Part shown: positions 6,895-14,759 of the stretch, piece by piece | How positions within the stretch are numbered: the first letter of the stretch is position 1 | Layout: the number at the start of each line of letters is the position of its first letter | Source of the DNA: an uncultured Coriobacteriaceae bacterium | GTDB taxonomy: Bacteria > Actinomycetota > Coriobacteriia > Coriobacteriales > Atopobiaceae | Direction of reading: 5' to 3' | Assembly (NCBI GenBank): GCA_900549525.1 | Contig: UWSJ01000015.1 | Span: 1 to 27,182, forward strand | Length of the DNA stretch: 27,182 nt | Notes under the pieces: model-generated | The model's database searches: none | Told to the model about the DNA's origin: nothing | Seen by the model: only the letters and a program-made list of their open reading frames with translations | Position numbers and translations under genes: made by a program

Positions 6895-7530
6895 TTACTT
6901 GCTCATCGCTGCCGCCACGAGCGGCCCCAGAATCGCCAGCAGCATTGCCGGAACCACCAGCGTCCCCAGGGGCACCAGCATCTTCACCGGCACCTCCTCC
7001 ATGCGCTCCTGCGTACGGAGCCGCTGCTCGTCCCGGATGGAACCCGCCTGGTGCTCGAGCGTCTCCGCCAGCGGCGCACCAAACGAAAGCGCCTCGCTCA
7101 CGGCCGCGCAGAACCTCGAGAGCGAGGCCGAGCCAACGCGCGCCGACATCGCACCAAGGGCGTCGGCGCGCGACTCCACCCCCATCTGCCACAGGCGCAT
7201 CGCCGAGCGAACCTCGTGCGCGAGCCCCGTGTCGTGATGGGAGCAATAGAGCTCGAGCGAGGCGTCGAATGAAAGACCAGCCGAGAGGCCGAGCCCCAGG
7301 ATGTCGAGGAACTCGGGCATCTCCCGCTCACATCCCGCCGCCACGCCAGATGCGCGCGCCTGGGCGACGACACGACGGACGAGCGGCACCGCACGGCCCG
7401 CCATCACGCGCGACGCGAGGAGGCCCCACGCACCCTCCGTTCTCGTGCGCGTTCCCAAGCCGCCATGCCGCCCCAGCAAGGCCCAAGTGCCCGCCGCGGC
7501 GGCCGCACCCACGCCCATCAGCGCGAGCAC
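6895..7530 (-). CDS. tadC: TadC, inner-membrane platform protein of the Tad pilus
   Basis: 211 residues with a type II secretion F domain. An N-terminal membrane helix (residues 4-20) is followed by PEFLDILGLGLSAGLSFDASLELY, the F-domain core, then EALSFGAPLAETLEHQAGSIRDEQRLRTQERMEEVPVKMLVPLGTLVVPAMLLAILGPLV with the final membrane helices. Together with TadB it forms the platform on which the TadA ATPase drives pilin extraction and assembly. The GTG start directly follows the tadB stop (TGAGTG); an ATG at 7518 is the alternative. It is shorter than many TadC proteins because only one helix precedes the F domain. Confidence 0.92.
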   Translation of the reverse strand: MLALMGVGAAAAAGTWALLGRHGGLGTRTRTEGAWGLLASRVMAGRAVPLVRRVVAQARASGVAAGCEREMPEFLDILGLGLSAGLSFDASLELYCSHHDTGLAHEVRSAMRLWQMGVESRADALGAMSARVGSASLSRFCAAVSEALSFGAPLAETLEHQAGSIRDEQRLRTQERMEEVPVKMLVPLGTLVVPAMLLAILGPLVAAAMSK

Positions 7531-8463
7531 TCAAATCACGCCCCTCATGAGCCGTCGGATGAGGACGAGCGCCGTAGCGTCAAGCACGACCGCCACCGCC
7601 ACGCAGAGCGCCCCGGAAGGCGTCACCAGCCCCTCGCGAAAGTCGGGCGACACGAGCGTGAGCACGGCCACCATCCCCGCCGGCAGTGCGCTTACGATCC
7701 GGGCCGAGAGCCTGACCTGGGCCGTCTTGGCGGCAAGCTCGCGCTCGAGCTCGAACCTCCGCTCCACGAGCCTCGCCGACCGCGCAAAGAGTCCCTGGAG
7801 CGGGGCGCCCGTGCGTGATGACACGACCAACGCGTCCACCATGAGCCGCACGCCTGGCGCGTCGGTTCTCCGACACAGCTCGTCGAGCGCCTCGGCGGCG
7901 GGCGTGCCGCACGAGACCATGAGCGAGGCGCGCGAGAACTCCCGGCACAGGGGCCCCTCCCCACTCGAGCCAACGTAGGCAATCGCCTGCGAGAGCGTGC
8001 GGCCCGCAGCGAGCGCCCGCGAGAGCGAGCGATAGACGTCGGGAACCTGCCTTGCGAGCTCGGTGTCCCTGCGCCGTGCCCGGGCGGCGCTCCAGAGGGG
8101 AGCCGCCGCAACGGACGCACCGAGGGCGACGGGGACGCCCATGGGCGAGCCCGAGACGACAGCCCCGGCCAAGGCGCACGCGCCCGTCGCCAGGGCAAGC
8201 ATCGCGATTGCCGCCTCCGCCGTACTTGCCACCCCAGCCGTCGACAGGCGCTCCGCCAAGGCGCCTGCCGCCTCGCGCCACGGACCGCCCAGCCACGAGA
8301 GCGGCGGGCGCGCACCCGCCCGGTCAAGCCACGCGAGCACCTGGCCCGCCGCGCGTCCCGCCCGCGCGTCGCTGGCAACCGGAACCCTTGCCGCACGCCC
8401 GAGCGCAACCCACGCCGCCAAGAAAGCCGCCACCCAGGTGCCTACGAGCACGAGCGCGCCCAT
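7531..8463 (-). CDS. tadB: TadB, inner-membrane platform protein of the Tad pilus
   Basis: 310 residues with a type II secretion F domain. Membrane helices are visible at about 2-20, 85-125 (a pair) and near the C-terminus (SALPAGMVAVLTLVSP and LCVAVAVVLDATALVLI). The F-domain core is ELARQVPDVYRSLSRALAAG, followed by RTLSQAI and a second half with GVRLMVDALVVSSRTGAPLQG. ATG 8463 is chosen over the longer open frame because a near-perfect site GGAGGTGAGG directly precedes it and it overlaps tadA by only 22 bases. Confidence 0.92.
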   Translation of the reverse strand: MGALVLVGTWVAAFLAAWVALGRAARVPVASDARAGRAAGQVLAWLDRAGARPPLSWLGGPWREAAGALAERLSTAGVASTAEAAIAMLALATGACALAGAVVSGSPMGVPVALGASVAAAPLWSAARARRRDTELARQVPDVYRSLSRALAAGRTLSQAIAYVGSSGEGPLCREFSRASLMVSCGTPAAEALDELCRRTDAPGVRLMVDALVVSSRTGAPLQGLFARSARLVERRFELERELAAKTAQVRLSARIVSALPAGMVAVLTLVSPDFREGLVTPSGALCVAVAVVLDATALVLIRRLMRGVI

Positions 8464-9776
8464 GTCCTCACCTCCCCCTCCTCCAGCAAGCCCTCGGCGA
8501 GGGCCTCGTGCACGAAGGCGGGCTCTCGCTCCAGGTGCCAGGACCTGCCCGCCACGTCGAAGCTCACAAGCTCCTCGAGCGTCACGCGGCCGTCGTCGGA
8601 GCGGCCCACCTCCGTGAGCGACGAGATGACGCGCGAGCCGTCCGTCATGCGCCGGGACATGACGACGAGGTCGATGGCCGTCGCCACCTGCTCCTCGATG
8701 AGCGAGGCGGGCAGGTCCATCCCCAGGCGTGCCATGAGCACGAGACGCGAGACGGCCTCGGTGGGGCTGCCGGCGTGCAGCGTCGTGAGCGAACCGTCGT
8801 GGCCCGTGTTCATCGCCTGGAGCATGTCGATGCACTCCTCGCCGCGCACCTCCCCCACCACGATCCGGTCGGGTCGCATGCGCAGGGCGTTCGTCACGAG
8901 CATGCGGATGGTCACGGCGCCCGTTCCCTCGATGGAGGCGTCGCGAGCCTCGAGGCGCACCACGTGCAGGCCCTCGTCGAAGCGCAGCTCCGCGGAGTCC
9001 TCGATGGTCACGATGCGCTCGCTCGCCGGGATCTCCGCGGACAGGGCGTTCAGCAGCGTCGTCTTTCCCGATCCCGTTCCGCCGGCAACCGCCACGTCAC
9101 GGCGGAGCCGCACGGCCCACGAGAGCAGCCGGGCGTACCACGGCGGCAGCGAGCCAAGCGCCACGAGGCTCTCGAGCGTGCGCAGGGCCCCGGAGAACTT
9201 GCGAATCGTCACCACCGGCCCCTCCACCGCGACGGGGGCAATCACGGCGTTCACGCGAAACCCGTTCTTGAGACGCGCGTTCACGATGGGGCTCGCGTCA
9301 TCGAGCCTTCGGCCGAGTGGCGCCAGAATCCGGTCGACCGCCAGCAGAATCTGCTCGGGCGAGTCAAAGACGCGACCTGCCCCCTCCAGCCTCCCGTCGC
9401 GCTCGAAGTAGAGCGACTCGCAGCCGTTGACCATCACCTCCGTCACGCTGTCGTCGTCGATGAGAGGCTGCAGCGGCCCCAGCCCCACCACCTCGTCGAT
9501 GACCTCCCGCACAAGCGAGTCGTGCTCCTCCCGCGCCACATCGGGATAGCCACCCGCGTTAAGCGCCGCCTCGCACGCCACGGCGAGCTCCTCGCGCACC
9601 CGGTCAGACGAGCCGTCCGAGACGAGCGTCGCCACCTCCGTGAGACCGAGCCTGTCCACGAGGTCGCGCTTGAGGCGGGCGCGGAGCCGCGGACGGCGCT
9701 GGGAGTCCCGACGCTGCGCGGGGCCGCCCGATGCCGCGGACGCGTCGTGCTCCCTCACGCGCTCGAGCACGCTCAT
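8442..9776 (-). CDS. tadA: TadA/CpaF, pilus assembly ATPase
   Basis: 444 residues, VirB11/PilT-type secretion ATPase that powers Flp pilus assembly at the inner face of the membrane. The N-terminal domain (about 85-200) contains VIDEVVGLGPLQPLIDD and VTEVMVNG. Walker A GGTGSGKTT is at 232-240, the Asp box ERIVTIEDSAEL at 253-264, Walker B RIVVGEVRGEE at 304-314 and the His box NTGHDGSLTTLHA at 323-335. All catalytic elements are intact. ATGA overlaps the tadZ stop by 4 bases. Confidence 0.97.
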   Translation of the reverse strand: MSVLERVREHDASAASGGPAQRRDSQRRPRLRARLKRDLVDRLGLTEVATLVSDGSSDRVREELAVACEAALNAGGYPDVAREEHDSLVREVIDEVVGLGPLQPLIDDDSVTEVMVNGCESLYFERDGRLEGAGRVFDSPEQILLAVDRILAPLGRRLDDASPIVNARLKNGFRVNAVIAPVAVEGPVVTIRKFSGALRTLESLVALGSLPPWYARLLSWAVRLRRDVAVAGGTGSGKTTLLNALSAEIPASERIVTIEDSAELRFDEGLHVVRLEARDASIEGTGAVTIRMLVTNALRMRPDRIVVGEVRGEECIDMLQAMNTGHDGSLTTLHAGSPTEAVSRLVLMARLGMDLPASLIEEQVATAIDLVVMSRRMTDGSRVISSLTEVGRSDDGRVTLEELVSFDVAGRSWHLEREPAFVHEALAEGLLEEGEVRTWARSCS

Positions 9777-11038
9777 GGCCGCTCACGCCCCAGGAGCGAA
9801 AAACGCCTGCGCGAACGTCCCGCGCCATCGAGGGCAGATACCGCCCCTTCGCAGTCCGGAAGGCATCCGAGTTCCTGAAGTAGCTGGGCGAGCCCGTAGG
9901 AGAGCGACTCGACGAGGGGGCCGCCAAGGGCCACCAAGTCGGCCGCCCTACCGCACGAGAGCAGCTCGACCGCCTCCGCGCCTCCGTCCATCACCCTAAG
10001 CTCTCGGGAGCACTCGAGCCCCGTCGCGGCACGCGCCACGAACGACTCGTCGCGCCCGCGCGGGTCACACCCGTTCATGAGGCGCACGATGCGCGTCCGG
10101 GCGACGCCGAGCCGAACCGCCAACGACCCGCAGCGCGCAAGCGCGGGAATGGCGCCGGGACGCTCGTCGGACACGATGACGAGACGGTCTGCGAGCTGGG
10201 CCGCCTGAGCCGTGGCGTCGCCCCACGACGAGGACGTGTCCACAAGCACGAGGTCGCTGTCCTGCGTCAGCCCTGAGACGAGGGGCTCAACCAGGGGGTA
10301 CACCACCTCGGCGTACTCCGGCCTGTCACACGGGCCCCACACGCCAACCCCCTCCGAGACCGCCGTACGGCAGCGTTCGAGCGCATCGGGCGCAAGACCG
10401 CTCTCGGCCAGGGCCGCAAGGTCGCGCGGCTCGTTTGCCCCGCAGAGGGCGGCGAGGTTCCCAAAGGCGAGGTCGAGGTCGAGCATGGCCACCCTGAGTC
10501 CCCACGCTGCGGCCACGTGCCCGGCGAGCGCGGTCAGCGTGGTCTTCCCCACGCCGCCTCGCCCGGACACGAAGGCCACCACCGGCACGCCCTCACTGCG
10601 CGGGGGAACGGGCGGAGGCTCGTCCTCCCCCTCGACCCGGGCGGCCGTAACCCCTTCGCCGGTCAACGAACTCGCCGCCGATTCGGAGGCCTGCTGCGCG
10701 GACACGAGTGCCTGGACATCCTCGAGCGACACGACATTGGCCACGCCCGCACGCGCCGCCCGCGACAGCAGCGAGCCCGACGGCCGCTCCACCGCAAGCG
10801 TCACCTCCGCACAGGCGCTGTCGGCCGCCACCGCCGCCGCCAGGTTGACGGGGCTCACGCCGCTCAGCCCCTCGCCCACCACGACGCGCCGTCCCCCGAG
10901 CTCTCCGGTAAGGCGGATCCGCAGGCGCAGCGGGTCGGTCTCGAACAGCACCTGCGCCGCTCCGTCACGGGCTTCGATCCACTTCCCGAGCAAACCCGCC
11001 TCCGCAGGGGCGGCACACACAACCCAGTCGCCCATCAC
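9773..11038 (-). CDS. tadZ: TadZ/CpaE-like MinD-family pilus localisation ATPase
   Basis: 421 residues. The N-terminal part (about 1-110) resembles the atypical receiver domain of TadZ, without phosphorylation motifs I can confirm. A Pro/Glu-rich linker (about 130-150) follows, then a ParA/MinD ATPase: deviant Walker A GRGGVGKTT at 159-167 with an Arg at the usual Lys position, LDLDLAFGN at 186-194 and DLVLVDTSS further on. TadZ proteins localise the pilus machine at a pole or site. GTG 11038 overlaps the cpaB stop in GTGA; ATG 11035 (in TGATG) is equally possible. GGAAGG lies 6 or 9 bases upstream, respectively. The conventional first Lys of the deviant Walker A (KGG) is replaced (RGG), which may affect dimerisation. 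Confidence 0.9.
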   Translation of the reverse strand: MMGDWVVCAAPAEAGLLGKWIEARDGAAQVLFETDPLRLRIRLTGELGGRRVVVGEGLSGVSPVNLAAAVAADSACAEVTLAVERPSGSLLSRAARAGVANVVSLEDVQALVSAQQASESAASSLTGEGVTAARVEGEDEPPPVPPRSEGVPVVAFVSGRGGVGKTTLTALAGHVAAAWGLRVAMLDLDLAFGNLAALCGANEPRDLAALAESGLAPDALERCRTAVSEGVGVWGPCDRPEYAEVVYPLVEPLVSGLTQDSDLVLVDTSSSWGDATAQAAQLADRLVIVSDERPGAIPALARCGSLAVRLGVARTRIVRLMNGCDPRGRDESFVARAATGLECSRELRVMDGGAEAVELLSCGRAADLVALGGPLVESLSYGLAQLLQELGCLPDCEGAVSALDGAGRSRRRFSLLGRERP

Positions 11039-11835
11039 GCACCGCCTTCCGTCGTCGCGGCCCCCGTGGTTGCCGCGGCCGTCTCGGTACCAACCGTCTC
11101 GGCCCCGACCGTCGTAGGGGCCGGCGTCGTCTCCTCCGTCAGGCCTTCGGCATCGCCGGTGCCAGCCTTATCCGCAGCCTCCTCGCCCGTCGCACCCTCC
11201 GAGGCGGAGACGTCGTCTGCGGGCAGCACCAGCCTGAGCGTCCCCTCCGACCCGGCCGTGAGCACGGCCTTTACGTCCCTCGGCAGTACCGCGAGCGTCG
11301 CGGTACGCTCCGCCGAAGACGAGACCGCACGTCCCGCGCTCAGCACCACCACGTCCGAGGTCAGAAGGCGCACGCCCCCGGAGGCGGCCACGTACGCGAG
11401 CACGCGCGAGCCCGACGCCGCGTCGGCCGAAAGCCCCGAGCGGTCGGAGAGGCGGACGGAGACGGCGACGCGCCCCTCCGGCACCTCAATCGCCTCGCCG
11501 TCGGCAAGGAAGTCCAGCTCGTTGAGCGGCTCGCCTGCGGCAACGGGAGAGGTCAGCTTCCTGCCAACCGCCTCGTCCGCACTCGTGAGCGCCCCCTCCG
11601 GAGCAAGCGCCGAGAGCCACTCTCGCTCCTCGACGGCGGCCTCGCCCACCACCTCGCCGGACGCCACGCCCTCGCGGGCGACCACGAGCGTCGTCACCTC
11701 GCCGCCGTAGCGCTCGAGCATCTCCGTGCGCTCGCGCTCCGTCTCGGCACGCACCGAGTCCGCATGGGTCATGGCGAGCAGCACGGCCAGAACACCGCAC
11801 GCGGCGGAGGCCGCGAGCCTCGCCCCGCCCCTCAT
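11035..11835 (-). CDS. cpaB: CpaB/RcpC-like SAF-domain protein, first gene of the Tad operon
   Basis: 266 residues. A membrane helix at about 6-22 (RLAASAACGVLAVLLAM) is followed by a charged segment and the SAF domain (about 46-115: TTLVVAREGVASGEVVGE, then LTSPVAAGEPLNELDFL). A second beta-rich region follows (VAVSVRLSDRSGLSADAASGSRVLAYV, typical of RcpC/CpaB). The tail from about 215 is low-complexity, rich in Thr, Ala and Glu, perhaps exposed outside the membrane. In diderms CpaB/RcpC works with the secretin; here its partner is unknown. ATG 11835 is preferred to TTG 11931 or ATG 11893, since GAGGG lies 7 bases upstream and the helix then sits at the N-terminus. A 9-codon leader ORF ends on this ATG. 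Confidence 0.88.
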   Translation of the reverse strand: MRGGARLAASAACGVLAVLLAMTHADSVRAETERERTEMLERYGGEVTTLVVAREGVASGEVVGEAAVEEREWLSALAPEGALTSADEAVGRKLTSPVAAGEPLNELDFLADGEAIEVPEGRVAVSVRLSDRSGLSADAASGSRVLAYVAASGGVRLLTSDVVVLSAGRAVSSSAERTATLAVLPRDVKAVLTAGSEGTLRLVLPADDVSASEGATGEEAADKAGTGDAEGLTEETTPAPTTVGAETVGTETAAATTGAATTEGGA

Positions 11836-11861
11836 GAGCCCGCCCTCGTCTGTCGCCCCAT
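11832..11861 (-). CDS. Short upstream ORF coupled to cpaB (9 codons)
   Basis: MGRQTRAGS, starting at ATG 11861 four bases after GGAGG (the best Shine-Dalgarno match in the 5' region). Its TGA overlaps the cpaB start codon as ATGA, the same 4-base coupling used at other junctions of this operon. It could be a translational enhancer or leader peptide. It may also be coincidental in G-rich sequence. Confidence 0.4.
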   Translation of the reverse strand: MGRQTRAGS

Positions 11862-12012
11862 GTCTCCTCCAAGCCGAGTCACCTACGGCCATCATCGGGG
11901 GCGCGGGCGGGGAAACCGGCGGCGTCGACAAGAAATGTCACCGCGGACAGACACAAATCTGACCCGCGTCTGACAGAATTTGGGGTGCCATGTCCGCATC
12001 CGGGGTCATCGT

Positions 12013-12041
12013 GAAATAGCTCGCACAACATGCGAGGTCAA
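12013..12041 (-). promoter_or_regulatory. Candidate Tad operon promoter with operator-like palindrome in the spacer
   Basis: On the minus strand TTGACC (12041-12036) is followed after exactly 17 bases by TATTTC (12018-12013). The inverted repeat CTCGCA-N5-TGCGAG (12036-12020) fills the spacer. A factor bound there would contact RNA polymerase on both elements. The -10 is only a half match. Confidence 0.5.
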
Positions 12042-12050
12042 CAGTGTCGT

Positions 12051-12100
12051 CAAAGAAAAATGCAGTTTTGGCCGTATGCAAAACCAAGGCCAAAACTGCA
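12051..12100 (-). terminator. Terminator hairpin downstream of rsgA, 13-bp A/T-containing stem
   Basis: Arms 12061-12073 (TGCAGTTTTGGCC) and 12088-12100 are perfectly complementary around a 14-base loop. On the minus strand the hairpin is followed by TTTTTCTTTG. It lies 141 bases beyond the rsgA stop and just upstream of the Tad promoter, so it insulates the pilus operon from the fucosidase/rsgA unit. The right flank on the other side (TAAAAAA) would not terminate the + strand. Confidence 0.75.
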
Positions 12101-12241
12101 TAAAAAATGACGCCGCACGACGCGATGCCGTGGGGAGAGCCTTGGCTCACGACCGCCGGAGGGTCACCGTGACGATGCAGGGGTTGAGACGGGCGCGAAC
12201 ACCACGGCGTCTCGCCCGTCGGCCCCCCTCGCCCGGCCTGC

Positions 12242-13441
12242 CTACAGCGTCACGTCCGGGTCAAGGCTTCGCGCGCTCCTGCGCATCTCGGCCGCAAGCG
12301 CCAGGTACGCCTCGACGCGGAGGTCATCGAGCTCGCCCGCCGCCAGCGCCTCGGCAACGGCGCAGCCCGGCTCTCCCGTGTGCGTGCAGTCGCGGAAGCG
12401 GCACGCCCGTGCCTCCTCCGCGACCTCGGGAAACGCGAGGGCAAGCCCGCGCTCGTGGCCCACGAGCGGCAGGCTCCTGAGGCCGGGCGCGTCCGTGACC
12501 ACGCCGGCGTCGGGCAGCTTCACCATCATGCGGGCAACCGTCGTGTGGCGGCCCATGTCATCGCGTGCCCGCACCGCCCCCGTGGCGAGGGCGTCCTGCC
12601 CGAGCAGGGCGTTGAGCAGAGTCGACTTGCCGGCGCCGGACTCACCGAGAATCATCGCGAGCGTGCGCGGCGGCACGAGCGCGCGCACGCCCCCGATGCC
12701 TTCGCCCACGGCCGAGGACGTCACTACCACGTCCACGCCCGCGCCCACGAGCGCGCGCACGCGGGCGACGTCCGCCTCCAGGTCGGCCTCCACCGCCTTG
12801 CGGTCGGCCTTCGTGAGCACCACGGCAACGCGCGCCCCGCAGTCGCGCACGAGCACGAGCGAGCGAGCGATGCGATCGAGCGGCAGCTCCCCCTCGCCCA
12901 GCGCCGCCACCACGATCACGAGGTCGAGGTTGGCCGCAAGGGTCTGGAACTCCCCGCGCCTGCCGCCACGCCAGCGCGCAAACGACGAGCGACGGGGCAG
13001 AACCGCCTCGATGAGGCCCATGTCATGCTCGGGCGGCACGGCCACGGCAACCCAGTCGCCCACCGTGGGCATGACGCCCGCCTCGGCGGCCTCGCCCTTG
13101 GCAAACCCCACCGCATGCTCGGCACGAAGCGCCCTGCCCTCGCACGCCACGAGAGGAAACCCACGGTCGAGACGAACCACGCATCCCATCTCGAGCGAGG
13201 CGGCGTACTCCTCGCCCAGACGCTCGGCCACGCGGGCGCGCTCAACGTCGAAGGCCCGCGTCTGCTCGGCGGACGCCGCAAGGTCCTCATAGCGGGGCAG
13301 GTTGTCCAGCTCGTCCGCGGCGGGAAGGTCGCGCAGCACGTCGGCGGCGGCAACGGCCTTCGCCCCGCGCCGGCCACCACGTGCCGGACGGCCGGACGAG
13401 CGGCCGGCGCCCTTGCCCGAGCGGCGACGGGAGCCGCACAC
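12242..13441 (-). CDS. rsgA: RsgA, 30S ribosome maturation GTPase
   Basis: 399 residues, circularly permuted GTPase acting late in small-subunit assembly. The OB-fold region is about 85-165 (GCVVRLDRGFPLVACEGRA, then PTVGDWVAVAVPP). The permuted motifs appear in the diagnostic order: G4 TKAD at 210-213, G1 GESGAGKST at 266-274, G2 GRHTT at 297-301 and G3 DAPG at 317-320. A C-terminal zinc knuckle CRFRDCTHTGEPGC has ligands Cys347, Cys352, His354 and Cys360. The N-terminal 45 residues are Arg/Gly/Ala-rich and may add rRNA contacts. The GTG start overlaps the fucosidase stop by one base (TAGTG); no other start precedes the conserved part until residue 85. Confidence 0.95.
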   Translation of the reverse strand: MCGSRRRSGKGAGRSSGRPARGGRRGAKAVAAADVLRDLPAADELDNLPRYEDLAASAEQTRAFDVERARVAERLGEEYAASLEMGCVVRLDRGFPLVACEGRALRAEHAVGFAKGEAAEAGVMPTVGDWVAVAVPPEHDMGLIEAVLPRRSSFARWRGGRRGEFQTLAANLDLVIVVAALGEGELPLDRIARSLVLVRDCGARVAVVLTKADRKAVEADLEADVARVRALVGAGVDVVVTSSAVGEGIGGVRALVPPRTLAMILGESGAGKSTLLNALLGQDALATGAVRARDDMGRHTTVARMMVKLPDAGVVTDAPGLRSLPLVGHERGLALAFPEVAEEARACRFRDCTHTGEPGCAVAEALAAGELDDLRVEAYLALAAEMRRSARSLDPDVTL

Positions 13442-14703
13442 TAGCGGTACTCCACGCGCGCCACGCGAACCACCCAGTCGCTCCCGTACATGAAGCCGTT
13501 GGCGTCCACCGTGAGCGTCCCGCGCTCCGCGTCCTGCATGAACGGAACCTCCTGGCCGTTGTCGAGCCAGCTCACGCGCTCAACCGGGCGCGTGGCGCCG
13601 GTGAACGAGCGCAGGTTGGATCCCTCGCCGCCCAGCGTCACGTTCTCGTTGCCCACGATCGCCAGGTCGTGCACGAACAGGTAGCTCACGTCTCGCCCGT
13701 CATTGTCGCGGTCGTCGAGCACAAAGTCCCGGATGCCCCCGTTGGCCTCAAGCGTCGCGCTCGGGCGTGCGGTGTGCACGCTCGTGCCCGCCATGGCCAT
13801 CCACTTGCCAATGAGGCGCAGGTACTCGCGCTGCAGGGGCTGGATCGCGCCGCCTGCCGTCGGGCCGATGTTCACGAGCGCGTTGGCCCCGGCACGGCGG
13901 GCGTTGGCGATCGTCTCGATGAGCTCGCGCGGGCTCTTGTAGTCGAGGTCGTTCGCCGCGATGCCCCAGTGCTTGTTGGCGGTCACGGAGACCTCGCCCG
14001 CCACGTACTTCCCGGCCGGCTCGCCGTGGTTGACCTCGCCGGCGATGTGGCGCTCGTAGGTGGTCACGTCAATCTCGGGGTCAACGATCTTGCCGCGGTT
14101 CTTGAGGCCGGTGTTGTTGATGATGATGGCGTCCGGCTGCCACTTCCTGATGGTGCCGTAGAGCTCGGGTAGCTTCCAGTCGGCCTCCTTCTTGTTCCAG
14201 TTGCCGTCAAACCAGAAGCCGCCCACTTCGCCGTAGTTGCGGCAGAGGATCTCGACGGACGCACGCAGGTACTCGAGGTAGGCGTCGAAGTCCGTCTCGT
14301 AGAGCGGCGAGTGCCAGTCGTAGGTGGCCATGTAGAAGAACGGCTTCACGCCGCCGCGGTGGCAGGCGTCGGCAAACTCGGCAACGAGGTCGCGCCTGGC
14401 GGCGCTGTGCGGGGCGTCAAAGCTGGAAAGCCCCTGCGTGTCATAGAGAAAGAAGCCCTCATGGTGCTTCGTGGTGAGCGTAATGTAGCCCGCACCCATC
14501 TCCTTCGCGGCCGCCACGAGGTCGTCGGCATCGAAGTCACGCGCGTCAAACGTCTCTGTAAGGCGCTCGTACTCGGCCTTGGGGCGCTCGTGGATAAGCT
14601 CCGTCCACTCGCCCGCGGCAAGCTGGGAGTAGAGACCCCAGTGCACGAACAGCCCCAGCCCCATGTCCTCGTACGCCTTGATGCGCGGCAGCGGCTCGCT
14701 CAT
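13441..14703 (-). CDS. GH29 alpha-L-fucosidase, no signal peptide
   Basis: 420 residues, retaining glycoside hydrolase family 29. Family signatures include GLGLFVHWGLYS (15-26), the substrate-binding KHHEGF (79-84) and GGFWFDGNWN (161-170) with the catalytic nucleophile Asp166. A beta-rich C-terminal domain (about 330-420) follows the barrel. There is no export signal, so it should cleave fucosylated oligosaccharides after uptake; the product would be L-fucose. It sits 57 bases after an ABC exporter gene and overlaps rsgA by one base. No fucose permease or kinase is in the window, but FucO lies 5 kb away on the other strand. The acid/base Glu of the family cannot be placed by eye. Confidence 0.93.
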   Translation of the reverse strand: MSEPLPRIKAYEDMGLGLFVHWGLYSQLAAGEWTELIHERPKAEYERLTETFDARDFDADDLVAAAKEMGAGYITLTTKHHEGFFLYDTQGLSSFDAPHSAARRDLVAEFADACHRGGVKPFFYMATYDWHSPLYETDFDAYLEYLRASVEILCRNYGEVGGFWFDGNWNKKEADWKLPELYGTIRKWQPDAIIINNTGLKNRGKIVDPEIDVTTYERHIAGEVNHGEPAGKYVAGEVSVTANKHWGIAANDLDYKSPRELIETIANARRAGANALVNIGPTAGGAIQPLQREYLRLIGKWMAMAGTSVHTARPSATLEANGGIRDFVLDDRDNDGRDVSYLFVHDLAIVGNENVTLGGEGSNLRSFTGATRPVERVSWLDNGQEVPFMQDAERGTLTVDANGFMYGSDWVVRVARVEYR

Positions 14704-14759
14704 GTGTCTCCCGTCCCGGGCGCGCGCCCGTCCAGATGTGTCGGCAACGGCTCCCCGTC

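Larger units (their letters stand above)
11836..12241. other. Intergenic control region of the Tad operon
   Basis: About 400 bases between the rsgA stop and cpaB, with the lowest G+C of the pilus half of the window around 11930-12110. It holds the rsgA-side terminator hairpin (12051-12100), the candidate Tad promoter (12013-12041), a 170-base leader with two GTCAGA repeats (near 11960-11985) and the short leader ORF. No complete protein gene other than that is supported. Confidence 0.6.

Noticed and set aside
8052..9878. 608-codon + strand frame opposite tadA and tadB
   Set aside because: Antisense shadow of two clear pilus genes, rich in Arg, His and Pro, and without a ribosome site.
11938..12150. 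70-codon minus-strand frame across the Tad control region
   Set aside because: It spans the terminator hairpin and the promoter, has no ribosome site, and its Phe/Ala-rich sequence follows from the hairpin arms.
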